Position numbers and translations under genes: made by a program. The notes beneath the pieces were generated by a model. That model ran no database searches. It saw only the letters and a list, made by a program, of their open reading frames with translations, and was not told the DNA's origin. From Rostrohypoxylon terebratum (lineage: Eukaryota > Ascomycota > Sordariomycetes > Xylariales > Hypoxylaceae), in contig MU385933.1 in assembly GCA_022497145.1 (NCBI GenBank), positions 1 through 64,000 on the forward strand: a stretch of DNA of 64,000 nucleotides, in the 5' to 3' direction. This document shows, in pieces, positions 11,869-22,709 of this stretch (positions are counted from its first letter, which is position 1; each line of letters begins with the position of its first letter).

Positions 11869-13033
11869 ATGGTGTCTCGTGGGACCATAGTCTATTTTCA
11901 GTTTCTTGCTATCCTCGCAACTGCACTCCTCTGGGGCATATGCCTTGCAAATGGAGGCGTCAAGGCCCTTTTGCTTGCAGTATGGCATGGTAGACTCAGC
12001 GATGACATCCCTCTCAGAAGATTGTATCTCGGGTTTCCTCCGCTAGACTATCTTATTGCATTGCTAGTGGCTTTTTTCTTTCACGGCACCACAAGCCACC
12101 ACGAAGACTACCACCTGTTTCTTGTTGACGCATACTCCGCACTGCAGCCTGCCTTCGTTTGGCTATATGTTGAGGCTGCCCGCTCAGGGGCTAAACCTTC
12201 CTGGGTCCAAAGGCGAGCAGTTTTTCATGTCCTCGGTGTCTTTGCTAGATTTACTAACAACCCTCTCCAGGCCCATCATCTTTGCTACCTTGTGGCAATG
12301 TTTTGGAGGGGCAATCGCTCTCCCCCTCTATTACATGGTTCACCTTCCCTGGGCCGGGACTGGCGGCTGCTCGCGAGTGCGTAATACCGAGCAAGCATTC
12401 GCCATTCCGTTTAGCTTCTTAGTCGGTGCTGTCTTACCTGCTATCGTCGGAATGGGCACCCGGTGGTTCAGTCCCGGCACTAGATCCTCAGATATGCACC
12501 AACATATCCTTGGCTTGTGGCAGCTGGACCCTGTATGGGTCTCCTGCATGCAGATAATCCTCTCTAAGGCATATGCAGCGATATGGCATTCAAACAGGAA
12601 TCTAGGCTCCTCTAAGAATACTAATGGGCAAGGTGGCTACTTCTGGATTAGTACAGCATACCTTGTTGCGGCTGCAATGTCTGGGGCTGGCCACCTATAC
12701 ACTGTCTCAAAAATTGCAACACATGACAACCCAGGTGGCGTTTTCGCTAACATGTATATTCCCTGGCCACTTGGCGCACTCTCTGGGGGACAGGATGTCT
12801 TCGTATTCAGTCCCTGGCTGTTTCTGCAGTATGACTACATTATCATTAGTCTGTCGAGCCTGTCCTGGGTCTACTACCTGCTGCAGATCGCCCCTCGGCA
12901 CAACAGGCCTTCGCCACAGGCACTAGCCCTGATTTTGCTCCTGGGTAGTGTTACATTCGGAGCTGGAACCACTGTGTCCTTGGCTTTATGGTATCGTGAG
13001 ACGAAGCTGCTGGTCCACGAAAGATCTGACTAA
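11869..13033 (+). CDS. Polytopic membrane protein, terpene-cyclase-like (first copy)
   Basis: About 368 aa, with at least seven hydrophobic segments and no soluble domain. Exons 11869-12212 and 12271-13033. No GT donor gives a consistent frame; a GC donor (AAAG|GCGAGC) with a CTAAC branch and CCAG acceptor does, restoring the Arg codon before PIIF. It aligns along its length with the second copy (22710-23922): the PLDYL helix, a region ending in E(A/Y)xR, the RP(I/A)I helix, and a late helix with a conserved Asp (LQYD). These shared features resemble the integral membrane proteins of fungal meroterpenoid and indole-diterpene clusters (AscI/MacJ/PaxA-like). That assignment comes from remembered family features, not a search. 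After the PLDYL helix it reads FFFHGTTS where the second copy has FFWEVADG, so two acidic residues are missing. Cyclase activity is inferred; a different membrane role is possible. Confidence 0.72.
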
Positions 13034-13874
13034 AGCTAAGCGTATTTTAGGTCACCCTATCAGTTCAGTGTCTGATGTTGGATTTCTGTGGGAGGTGCTT
13101 CGAGTTCCCAGTTAAGGGAAATATCACCGTGGAACAAGTGGGTTAGATTAGGTAGCTTATTTCGAGACTTAGTTCTACTAAAGAAATTCATAATGGAGAG
13201 CATCTAATTATACTACCATCTTAAAAGTTCCTTTAGCTGGTACTGTAACTACCGTTAAAAAGCTTTTAGGGGACATATTACAACCTTTTCAGCCATAGTC
13301 TCTAGATAATAGGTGGATTTTAAGCTGCTAAAACACGCCCACTAATTTCTCTTGGTGGCAATGAACCCTGTAGGGTCCCACCTAGTAGGCATCCACGCAG
13401 GTCGAGACAGTTCCCAAAGTTTCCTTAGGTTGATGAGTTACGTATCTCCTTAGAATAAGCCCCCGTATCTTGGCAATCTGTGCTTACCTCATTCCAAGGC
13501 GTTTCGCCCTTTGTAAGAGGGGGCTGGCGCCGGCGTCTCACATTACTCCACAACCGGCGTGCAACATGACATCGGAGGTGACATCGGGAGCGAGACGCCG
13601 GGCGTCAGCAGGATCGAGTGATACTCGGTGGCTCGGCCCGAGTTACTATGCAGCGTGTAGTGGGTCTGTGTTAGTCAGTCGTGGGAAAAGGGGTGCGACT
13701 CTTGGCAGGAGAAAATCCTATAGCATACCCAAAGGAGGTAACTAGCTACTCAAAGCCCCGAGCTCAAGAGAGCTATCGTCTATACCTACTAGGCAAGTAG
13801 TTATATTGCTGTGAATATCCACGCGTCCGTGCTCGCGTCGAACAAAAATCAATTCAAACAGTTATTCGCCAACG
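13034..13874. other. Intergenic region / FMO promoter
   Basis: No gene supported; one open frame near 13470 has no domain and unlikely composition. It holds the inverted CTCGG-N9-CCGAG motif at 13624-13642, about 230 bp before the FMO start codon. Confidence 0.55.
13624..13642. promoter_or_regulatory. CTCGG-N9-CCGAG inverted motif upstream of the FMO gene
   Basis: Perfect arms that extend to ACTCGG...CCGAGT (13623-13643). Arm sequence and spacing match the site at 11374-11392. Confidence 0.55.
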
Positions 13875-15872
13875 ATGAATGGCTCGTCAGCGCAAAAGTT
13901 CGATGTCGTTATTATCGGCGCAGGTGATTATGACTTTCCCTCTCTAGACAATCATTTCTAAGCATAGATACAGGATGGTACGGTCTCGTGGCGGCGAGGA
14001 CCTATCTCCGCCTTCGCCCCAAGACTAAGTTGCTCATTGTCGACTCCGAAAGTAGCGTAGGCGGAGTATGGTGCAAAGAAAGGCTTTACCCAAACCTTGT
14101 AGCGCAAGTGAGGATAGGGGTCAGTTTGCCTAAAATCCCTGCTAGGAGTACCTATCAAACGAAACTCTAGAAACTAATATGTACCGTAGCTTTTCAATTA
14201 CCCAGACACACCAATGCCTCCTAGAGGAGGCAAAAAGAATGACCCTGCTGTTACTGGGGAGATGATCTACAATTACCTGCATAAGTTTGCTGAGGATCAT
14301 GATCTGCTTCAGCGCACCAGACTTAATACATTTGTCGAGAAAGCAACAAAACTGCCAGAAGGATGGCGACTAGAGTTTCGGGACTCAGACGACATCATCG
14401 AAACCGAGAAACTTATGGTAGCGACTGGTGTAACATCTATACCAGAGATGCCTGACTTTCCAGATTCTGATAACGCAATCCCAAGGATTCATTCCCGTGA
14501 TATCGGGGAATCATTCAACGATTTACAGAGTGATGAAGTTACATCTGTTGCCGTTGTGGGCGCTGCCAAATCAGCGTACGATGCTGTTTACCTGCTATTG
14601 CGAATGGGCAAGAAGGTGACCTGGGTCATTCGTAAAGAAGGGGCCGGTCCACTTGCAATTCTGCCTTTCAAAATACTAGATACAGTTAATAGTATCGCTT
14701 TTGCCTCGACAAGATTGATGACATTTCTCAGTCCCTCGATTCTCAACACCCAGGGATCTCTTTCTTGGTTCTTTCATAGAACCTTGGTGGGGAGATGGTG
14801 TGTTGGCCGCTTCTGGGACTTCTTGGACTATGTCAGTGGAAAGCATGCTGGGTACCAAATTGGTGACCATGTGCAGATGCTAAAGCCAGAGATTGAGCGT
14901 CAAGGGTATGTCATGATCCCCTCATTCGTTTTAAATCGTGCCATTATTTTAACAGAAATTCATTTGTTAGGGTATTCTGGGCCAACTCAGGTCTAGGAGT
15001 AGTGACTTTACCGGATTTCTGGTCAACCCTCCACAGCAACAAGCTAACTGTAATGCGTGACGAGATCGCCACAACTAAGAATAAGACCATTTTTCTCAAA
15101 TCCGGCAAGCAGTTCGATGCTGAGCGCATCATCCTATGCACTGGATGGGGCGATCACTTCGGCATGTTTGACGCCGACCATAAGGCCATGATCGGACTTC
15201 CTCCGTACAAGAGTGGTCAACCGAATAATGAAGATCTTTCAAACATTGACTGGGAGAAGTACGATGCCATCGCAGAGGATATCGTCGACAAGAAACTCCC
15301 CTTCCTTGCTGCACAACCAAAGGTCGACTTCCCCGCCCGACTTAACCCTCTCAAACAGAATCACTGGCGATTATACCATCGCGTCGTCCCCATAGAAATG
15401 GCCGAAAAGGGAGACCGGTCAATTGCAATTCTGGGACAGATTCACACTGTACAGACTCCTCTAGTAGCTGCTGTGCAATCGTTTTGGGCTATATTGTATC
15501 TTCTAGGGGAGATTGACCTCCCCGATCGAGAGACCATGATAAAGGATGTGTCCCTCTGGAATGTCTGGACGAGGAAGCGCTATATGGGTCAAGGTATTAA
15601 GCAACCCTACTCGCTGTACGATTTCCTACCGGTAAGCATCAGACAAACGGACTCCTCATCCATCGGAAGACAAATTACTGACCGTTAAATAGTACATCGA
15701 CATGCTTTTTAGGGATCTAAAGCTCAGAAGCCGCCGGAAGTCAAACTTCGTAGAAGAACTTCTGAGTCCATATCAGCCGGAGGATTTTGCTGGGTTCGTG
15801 GATGAGTATTTTGCAAGGGGAGGCGCAGGCGCTGGACGTGAGAAATCAGGGAATGGCACAACCTCGAAATAG
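13875..15872 (+). CDS. Flavin-containing monooxygenase
   Basis: FAD- and NADPH-dependent oxygenase of about 583 aa. Exons 13875-13923, 13974-14119, 14190-14905, 14971-15631, 15693-15872, all frame-consistent. The first Rossmann motif GAGWYG (residues about 15-20) is split by intron 1. The dimethylaniline-monooxygenase-type start continues with VGGVW and PMPPRGG. A second nucleotide-binding motif, VVGAAKSAYD (about 187-196), fits the NADPH site, though GxGxS is degenerate (GAAKS). A conserved CTGWGDH follows in exon 4. Fungal FMOs of this kind oxidise carbon or nitrogen centres in secondary-metabolite pathways, and some act as Baeyer-Villiger enzymes. With no amine in sight, hydroxylation or Baeyer-Villiger chemistry on the polyketide is the likelier role. 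It is transcribed the same way as the first membrane cyclase. The second half of exon 2 could instead splice at 14107; the later donor preserves the typical length. Confidence 0.85.
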
Positions 15873-16106
15873 CCGATTTCAAATATACCTGCTATGAACA
15901 CACAAAATCTTGCTCAATAGTTGATGTGTATCGCCTTTCCAAATGCTCATTGAGGCCATTTTTTTCTGTTCTGTATTAGAGATATTATTGGTTCCGTTAT
16001 GCTAGGGGGTGTATCATAGCCAATCGTTTCTAAGACTGGGCATATATACACCGTATGTAGAGTATGTAAATACCTATACACATATCTAGCCGTCTTTAGG
16101 TGACAT

Positions 16107-17012
16107 CTAGCACATCCAACCGCCATCGACGGGTATGACGGTGCCATTTACGAAACTACTCTCAGAACCTAGAAGGAAACAGATAAGCCTAGCAACCTCT
16201 TCAGCGTCCCCCTTTCTCGCAAGCGCTCCAGGGTCACCGCGGCCTTCGCCAAAGAGTTCCGTTGTGCCGGCGGTAGTCTCAATCTGGGTTATCATTGGTG
16301 TAGCGATGATGCCCCTTTTGGAAGTTAGAGAGGTTGGTGGTTGTGACACTTGTGAAAAAAAACTTTCTCAGAAAGGGGAGTTAGGGGTTACGTACGGAGC
16401 GATGGCATTGACTCTGATAGCATTGGGGCCCTCCTCCTTAGCGACCGTACGAGTAAGCCCAGCAACAGCATGTTTAGCAGCAACGTATGGGCCGTTGCGC
16501 TCGACACCCATGATGGCGGCAATGCTAGCGGCGTTCACGATGGAACCACCACCGCGACCATTTTGGCCAACGAGCATGCGTGGAAGCTCGGCCCGCAGAC
16601 AGTTGAGTGTACCCTTAAGATTGACGTCGATAACCCAATCAAAATCAGCGTCGCTGACATTGCGAATAGCGCCACGCTCAAGACCAATGCTAGGGCTAAT
16701 GACTCCAGCGAGGTTGGCTGCCGCCGCGATTGGCTTCCCCCCAAAGTGCGACACGGTGGCATCGATCCAGGCCGTGCAAGCTTCTTGCGAGCGCACGTCG
16801 AGCACGGTAGCTAGAGGGGGCGTACGCGCCTCATCTCCTCCACCTACACCATCCTGCAGCAGTTCTGCAACCATCGCATCCAGGGCAGTCTTGTTGACAT
16901 CGGCTAGCGAGACCAAGGCACCCAATCGTACGAGCATCCGCGCGGTGACCCGGCCTATGCCTGAAGCCGCGCCTGTGATACAGACGACTTGGTTCTTCAA
17001 CGACGATTCCAT
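16107..17012 (-). CDS. Short-chain dehydrogenase/reductase (classical SDR)
   Basis: NAD(P)-dependent oxidoreductase of about 274 aa. Exons 17012-16396 and 16314-16107 (GTACGT donor, AAAAG acceptor). The cofactor motif TGAASGIG is at 13-20. NLAG near 100-103 replaces the usual NNAG. The catalytic set is Ser163, Tyr176 and Lys180 (YVAAK), and the C terminus has the classical VDGGW. Asp38 after the second strand suggests NAD preference. It resembles 3-oxoacyl-reductase-type SDRs found as tailoring enzymes. Its start lies about 480 bp from the divergent FAD epoxidase, so the two probably share regulation. It probably interconverts a ketone and an alcohol; the substrate cannot be read from the sequence. 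Confidence 0.88.
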
Positions 17013-17490
17013 TGCGTTGGGCGCGGAATATGCAGTGCTGGGCCTCGAGGATGTATCACTAATGCTCAGTCTAGACTCTAGGTATCTAAGATCAGTCGAT
17101 ATCTAAAGTCGATTCTCTGAGTAACAGGGAGATTTGTGACCGCAGTGCGAGACGAGACATGATGAGCGGGCTCAGCTATGGGTACCTAAGGTATGTAGGT
17201 AGCTATGTGGGTAGTGATCGGAGACGAGGTGCATGACTAGGAGCTACGGCATGTCACACAGCTACCGTCTGGGCAATGTGAGGAAATTCCTATGCATCTC
17301 GGACTATCGGACAATCCGGTCCGAGCTCACCGAGAGCCAGGAATGCCTTATGACCGGAGGTCCCCGGTAATATTACATAGCAGATCTGTAGCTGGTCTGG
17401 AAGCTATTCCTCCATATCTACCTGAAGGCATGGCTAGCACGACACGGCAAAAGGGTAAGAAACAGTACAATCTGCTGAATAGTAACTGTC
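17013..17490. promoter_or_regulatory. Divergent promoter of SDR and FAD epoxidase
   Basis: A 478-bp spacer between divergent start codons. It contains a nested GC-rich palindrome at 17298-17325 and no gene. Confidence 0.5.
17298..17325. promoter_or_regulatory. Nested palindrome with CGG-N10-CCGAG
   Basis: Outer arms CTCGGAC (17298-17304) and GTCCGAG (17319-17325) enclose CGGA-CAA-TCCG (17308-17318). The inner CGG at 17308-17310 and the right arm form TCGG-N10-CCGAG, one base off the motif at 22110 and 24045. Confidence 0.45.
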
Positions 17491-18903
17491 ATGGCTAACA
17501 GATTTAAGGAAAAAAGCGGCTTCCGTATTATAGTGGTGGGTGGTGGTGTCGCGGGACTCGTCGCGTCGCATTGCTTCCAGAAAGCAGGCATCGACCACGT
17601 CGTGCTAGAGCGACGCGCGGAAATTGACCCGCCCGAAGGTGCCAGCATCGCCATCTACCCGCACGGGGCACGGATCCTCAAACAACTAGGATGCCTCGAT
17701 GTGGCCCAAGCTGATTGCGAGCCCTGCCTGCGCTTCAAGTCTCGTTGGCCGGACGGGAAGCTTGTATTCGACGATCCCTTCTTTGATCACATTAAGAACA
17801 CACACGATCAAGATATTCTCCTCTTTGAGAGGCGTCGATATCTTCGGATCTTATACGACACCCTTCCGAACAAGTCGTACGTTCGGACGGGCGTGGCAGT
17901 AAGAGACGTGAAGCAAAATGCCGAAGGCGTCGAGGTGCTGTTAAGCGACGGCTCGTCCGAGAAAGGTGACTTAGTTCTTGGTTGCGATGGCGTGTACAGC
18001 CGCATCCGAAACTTGATGTGGAACCACGCAGACACTGTGTCGCCAGGCAGAATAAGCAGCGAGGAAAAGGCCAGCTTGGAGACAAATTGGAAGTGTCTTG
18101 TCGGCACGGGACCTCCCGAGCCAGGCCTCGGCGAGCGTGATATGACGGTCGTTCACGACAACCGCTTCTCGTTTCTAGCGCTCACTCAGCCCAACCGAGC
18201 CTTCTGGTTCGTCTTTTTCCGGCTAGACGAGCCCTTTGCTTGGCCTCAACGCGCCAATTACACGGTAAAGGAAGCTGAAGAGCTAGCTGCAAGCATTGCA
18301 GACCATCCGGTTTCAGACTCTCTCACATTCGGTCACCTATGGGCGAGATGCGACCGCAACATGTTGATTCCTGTCGAGGAGGGCGTACTCAAGCACTGGT
18401 ACTCGGGACGAATTGTCCTGGCTGGCGACGCTGCTCACAAAGTCACACCCAACATCGCTCTCGGCGGAAATTCCGCTATGGAGTCAGTGGTGGTCTTGTG
18501 CAATAATATTTCGCGCATGTTGAAGGAACAAGGCGGAGTCAAGCCAAGCCAGGCAACGATCGAGAAGTATCTGGAGAAGTATCAGGAGGCGCAGCGTCAT
18601 CGAATTTGGTGGATCATGAAATTTTCGGGTCTCATTACCAACGTCCAAGCTTGGGAGTCATCCTTTGCGAAGTTCGTAGCCCTCTGGGTGCTTCCCTTAC
18701 TGCCGGACCGCTCCATTGCATTAGCTCTGTCTATAATCATCTGGACGGCGCCTAGTTTGGAAATTGTCGGCAAACAGTCTGCTTTGGGGAAACGTGCGGA
18801 CATTTCTACTATCTTCAAGATCTTAGGTGTATTTGCGGTTATCTTGTTCGCCTTGTATAGAAGCCTACCTGTTGTGAGAAGTAGTCTGTATAAGGAGTTG
18901 TAG
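17491..18903 (+). CDS. FAD-dependent monooxygenase, PaxM-type epoxidase
   Basis: Intronless flavoprotein of 470 aa in the family that epoxidises prenyl or polyene chains in fungal meroterpenoid, indole-diterpene and aurovertin-type pathways. FAD contacts: VVGGGVAG (residues 15-22), Arg/Glu-rich RRRYLR (115-120), CDG (165-167) and AGDAAHKVTPN (311-321). The C-terminal ~100 residues contain two or more hydrophobic helices (about 405-425 and 440-460), consistent with ER membrane anchoring as in PaxM relatives. In such pathways the epoxide is opened by a membrane cyclase. This cluster has two candidate cyclase-like proteins, making epoxidation followed by cyclisation the most likely core tailoring step. 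The length and the start codon before the Rossmann motif suit the family. Regiochemistry and substrate are unknown. Confidence 0.88.
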   Translation: MANRFKEKSGFRIIVVGGGVAGLVASHCFQKAGIDHVVLERRAEIDPPEGASIAIYPHGARILKQLGCLDVAQADCEPCLRFKSRWPDGKLVFDDPFFDHIKNTHDQDILLFERRRYLRILYDTLPNKSYVRTGVAVRDVKQNAEGVEVLLSDGSSEKGDLVLGCDGVYSRIRNLMWNHADTVSPGRISSEEKASLETNWKCLVGTGPPEPGLGERDMTVVHDNRFSFLALTQPNRAFWFVFFRLDEPFAWPQRANYTVKEAEELAASIADHPVSDSLTFGHLWARCDRNMLIPVEEGVLKHWYSGRIVLAGDAAHKVTPNIALGGNSAMESVVVLCNNISRMLKEQGGVKPSQATIEKYLEKYQEAQRHRIWWIMKFSGLITNVQAWESSFAKFVALWVLPLLPDRSIALALSIIIWTAPSLEIVGKQSALGKRADISTIFKILGVFAVILFALYRSLPVVRSSLYKEL

Positions 18904-19171
18904 ATACGTTATGGACTAGGATAGAAATATATCAGGGGTAACACGTACAGTACTTCTACCGATCCAGAAACTAGTAGCACATGTTTTCTTTGCAAATGAC
19001 TTCACTTCTTAAGTATGCGTTGACTAGGTTATAGAATGGTATCTATTGAAACCCCCAGGCCCCTAGATGTGATGCAGGAACCGCTCTATTTTCGAACTTT
19101 CCTACTATGTAAGGTCTGTTCTTTTATTTACTCGGGAGGTACACTTCATAGAGTCCGCCATTGGCAATCAA

Positions 19172-20387
19172 CTAGTAGTTGAATTCTTTACCGACAAGCT
19201 TTTCGCTCAACTTCCACAGTCTTGCTGCCTCTATCTGGCTCGTTCCCCACGGCTTCACCGTCTCAACCCACGGGTCTGCCACATGAGAGTTCTCTAGGTA
19301 GGCGCCGTTGTGGTCTAATTGTTCTAGGTTTAGTCACACACACACGCAAGAAAAAACCAGAGAAGGTAGGGAGTTTTAATGATATGGCTGGGATATTGCA
19401 GGCTATCGAACGTACCTTTGAGGTTCGGGTCGAAGGCGGCATAAACGTGCGTTGCGGCACCTTCGTCTGGTGTCTTCCACTTGAAGTCGGCCCAACCTTC
19501 CTTGTTGCCCAGGGCGCGATCGGCAGCCCCTAATCACAGCAAATATACCGATTAGCAGGCAGTCACCTAAATCATGTCTTGTTCGTATAACACTTACGGA
19601 GGCTAGGAAGCTGTACGTTCCAGTCGAGTGCGTTATCGAGGTTAGTGCCAATGACACCAGGGTGAAGACTGTAGGCTTGAAGTCCTTTACCCCCTAGCTT
19701 CTCAGCGAGTGACAGAGTGAACAGCATATTCGCCGTCTTGCTTTGGCCATAGCCGTGCCATCTGTCGTAGGACTCGCCGTTCTAAATAGTCGCAGTCGGT
19801 CAGACATCACCCAAAACTTACGTGTTGACCTAGTTGCCGGCACTCACCTGGAAGTTGTAGTCATCCCACCGGATGGGATTTAGACGATGGCCGTCACTGC
19901 TCACATTGACAATGCGCGGAGACTTAGAGGCCAAGATCTTGTCGATGATCAAATTGGTGAATAGGAAGGGGCCAAGGTGATTAGTCGCAAATTGGCTCTC
20001 GAAGCCTTCAGGGGACAATTGGAAGTCCGGGGCCATAATACCGGCGTTGTTTACCAACACATCGATAGCAGGTACATCAGTCCATGAGTTGACCTCTTCG
20101 GCAGCGCTGCGCGCGCCGGCTAGCGAACCAAGGTCTAGCTGAAGAATCTTGGTTTTGACGGTAGGATCTACTGCTTTGATATCCTCGGCCGTCTGGTTCA
20201 CCTTGGTGGTGTTGCGACCAGCCAATATGAGGAGACCTGGTTGGGCTTTGGCAATAGCATTGACGAAGATAGCACCTAGACCCTTAGGTGAGACACCTGT
20301 GGTCAAGACAACCTTGCCCTTAATTTCGGCTGCCAACTCCTGCGTCAGCTGGGAGGCCGTGGTCTTCGCGTCGTGTGCTGCAGGCAT
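19172..20387 (-). CDS. Short-chain dehydrogenase, retinol-dehydrogenase/WWOX-like
   Basis: About 326 aa. Exons 20387-19848, 19781-19598, 19529-19416, 19314-19172; all junctions keep frame. The protein has NNAG (113-116), catalytic Ser164 and Tyr191-x3-Lys195. The cofactor loop is atypical: TTGVSPKGLG at 29-38 has extra residues compared with TGxxxGIG, a variant common in this fungal SDR branch. The length and the NHLGPFLFTN segment place it with retinol-dehydrogenase-like SDRs rather than acyl reductases. It lies tail to tail with the epoxidase gene (268 bp apart). Probable role: oxidation or reduction of a hydroxyl made by the cluster oxygenases. No CTCGG-N10-CCGAG site was found in its promoter, only a two-mismatch relative at 20909-20928. 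Confidence 0.86.
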
Positions 20388-21145
20388 GATTGTTGTTTAC
20401 TAAGTCGTAAATGGAAGAGTTAATTTCGTTGCGGAGTCAAGGTATAGTGTAATAACGATCTGATCGATTAGATCTACCGATCCTTTATACTAGTAGTAGT
20501 AGTTCTGGTAGTACAGTATGTATATTAGTATATTAGTGTTTGTGTTTTGTTGGTTGCCCCGCAAAATGTGCAAGATGTGTGTCACTAGATAATTATCGTA
20601 TAGTAGAAGTCAGGGGCTAGCACGTAATACTTCTACTATATTTCTACTAGCACATGACTCCATAATACAAAGTACATCTACTAGGTGTGAAGCGCATGCG
20701 TCGATGGTAAGGTGCCTAATGACGTTTTAGGCATGTTAAAGAAACAGTGAGAAGCTGGAAGTAGAGAAGGCGATTAGAGATTACCTATCGCCGATCGGCG
20801 CGAGTCCTTATCGCCGTGACCCACATGTAACCCGGACGGGCTGGACGGGGAAAACACATCCATGGATGGCACGTGTATTTTTACTACTACGATGTACATA
20901 TAAAGTAGCCCGGACAGTCCGGGCCGGGCGGGCCGAATGGCAGGTACCAGGGTACTTAAGACTGAAGTAAGGAGTAAAAAAAAAGAGGAAAAACTTTCAC
21001 AAGCGCAAATCAATTTTTCTCTCACACAACTTCACATGAACAGCATCTGATGATTATTTGACTTGTCATATTCTAGGCATCCGGGCATCTAAGCACCCAG
21101 GTAGCAATGTCCGACTCGACTCTTGGGCATCAATTATTTTGATTC
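20388..21145. other. Intergenic region / SDR promoter
   Basis: No gene supported. It carries a hairpin-forming segment (about 20604-20645, arms TATAGTAGAAGT / ACTTCTACTATA) and a GC-rich palindrome, CCCGGAC-A-GTCCGGG, at 20910-20924 within a run of CGG/CCG triplets. Confidence 0.5.
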
Positions 21146-21952
21146 CTAGTCCATGACAGTGGATGCAATAACTAGCGATTGCCTCGTCTCAACGATCAGG
21201 CCTTTCTCATGCACCTTGATGCGGCCATTGCTGACAAACACGCTGTTCTCCAAAGCCTTCAACGCCGGATCTGCGACAAGAAATTGGTGTTGCCCGGCTA
21301 TATCGAGGGGAAAGCTACGTTAGCGCTGCAACTTTTTCTATTTTTCTTCTGCATTTAGGCTTCGTCGATGTTATGATGTACTCACTCGCAAAGCCGAAGG
21401 GCACCGTGGCGGCGTCCGGGGACATTTCGAAGATCTTCTTCACCTCGGGTGCCACCCTAATAATCCCCTGGTATCGAAAATCGATCGAATGGCCCGCTTC
21501 GGTTCTGACGTAATTCATGGTGTTTAACATGACAGGCACTTTACTAAGGTCGAACAAGTTTATCTTACTTAGCCATGCCCCTCAGGTCGATACGAGCATG
21601 AGTGCCATCAGGGTCGAACGAAAGCCAATCAGCTCCAAAGTTCACATCGGCCTTGAAAGCAGGCTCGAATCCGGGTACGGTCTCGATGGTGCCTGTCGGG
21701 GTACCCTAGGGAAACAGGTCAGCCCGCAATAAGCAAAATGAAAAACATTACTGTTGTTACTGACAAAGTGCATCAATCTGGATCCATTGTGGATGGTTCC
21801 TGTAATTGGGGGTAGATATAGTAAGTACGCGTCCAGCTGGAACCCTGCATGAATAGTCCTAGGTACCCACCCAAGTCATTCAGCTCTCCGATGTTCACTT
21901 TCGTGATAATCGCTGGCTTCAGCGTTGGAAACCCCGACAACTCTCCACTCAT
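21146..21952 (-). CDS. DUF3237-family protein
   Basis: Small soluble protein of about 174 aa. Exons 21952-21871, 21799-21765, 21705-21569, 21504-21386, 21297-21146; every junction keeps frame, including the 35-nt second exon. The order of features fits DUF3237 beta-barrel proteins: an early G(T/G)x2G strand, then FGADWLSFDPDG, a short RIDLRG strand, a TEAGHSIDFRYQG strand and a Phe-rich C-terminal half. The biochemical function of DUF3237 is not established, though members occur in fungal biosynthetic clusters. The inverted motif at 22110-22129 lies about 160 bp upstream, which ties it to the cluster by regulation as well as position. It could be a binding protein or a cofactor-free isomerase or cyclase; the sequence does not decide. 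Confidence 0.72.
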
Positions 21953-22709
21953 GATTAATGAATACAGTGATAGCGAGGTTTGGATGGATATCTAGGAGGC
22001 TTCGGTAGTCATAACTCTAAAGTAAGGAATTAATACTTCTTTTATGATATTTTGATTTTGAACAGATACATTGAACAGATACATTGAGGCAGTCTTACGC
22101 CTAGCTTTGCTCGGCCAAAACTGGCCGAGGTTGCCTAGACCGGGCAGATCAGCCCGGGTAGGGGGCTGTGAGCGCCTCATTATGCCGTACCACTTGAGCC
22201 GATGATAGCGGTCGAATGCGCCCGATATTAGGGGGCTTACAAATACAGGGTTATTGCAGAGTTACTTTGTAGTTTCTGTGCTTTGACCTTTACACCGGAT
22301 CACCACCAGGTCCTTGGCGGTTCTTATTCGTCCATGCCGTTCATTCTCACATCCTCATATGAAAACAACCCATGAAGCTTGCTAATGCATGTACGGTCCC
22401 CGCTACGGATATTTGTATCGATGTTGGAAATAGAAAGTACAGATGGCCCATAAGGAGAAAAGGAAGTCAAATTCAATGGAGTTACGGCTCGGAATAGTTG
22501 CCTACCAAGTTTGTCGGTTCCTTCAATGACCGGCGCGTGAACGATGGAATCCACAACACTACTAGGGAACTACTAGGCACCTAGGACCTTGGTAGTAGTA
22601 ATGCGGGTAATTACAGATGAAACTAAGGAAAGCAACTGAAAGAACGCGAGAAGTTGATGCGAGTGGTGTCATTTTAGCAAATGCACTAACTAGGCTATCT
22701 ATCTACCTT
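21953..22709. other. Intergenic region / DUF3237 promoter
   Basis: No gene supported; a 76-codon frame near 22324-22554 has no recognisable features. It carries the cluster motif at 22110-22129 and an adjacent CCGGGC-N6-GCCCGG inverted repeat near 22139-22156. Confidence 0.5.
22110..22129. promoter_or_regulatory. CTCGG-N10-CCGAG inverted motif upstream of the DUF3237 gene
   Basis: Arms extend to CTCGGCCA / TGGCCGAG, an 8-bp perfect inverted repeat around AAAC. Core arms and spacing equal the site at 24045-24064. Confidence 0.6.

Noticed and set aside
11484..11993. 170-codon plus-strand frame overlapping the start of the first membrane cyclase gene
   Set aside because: No domain, and it overlaps the well-supported membrane protein in another frame.
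16135..17106. 323-codon plus-strand frame across the SDR gene
   Set aside because: Antisense shadow of the SDR coding sequence, whose catalytic motifs are clear on the other strand.
20909..20928. CGG-N10-CCG in the SDR promoter as a further copy of the cluster motif
   Set aside because: Both arms deviate (CCCGG/CCGGG), and it lies in a run of CGG/CCG triplets where such spacing is expected by chance.
22324..22554. Possible small gene between the DUF3237 and second cyclase genes
   Set aside because: 76 codons with no motif, splice partner or composition distinct from noise.
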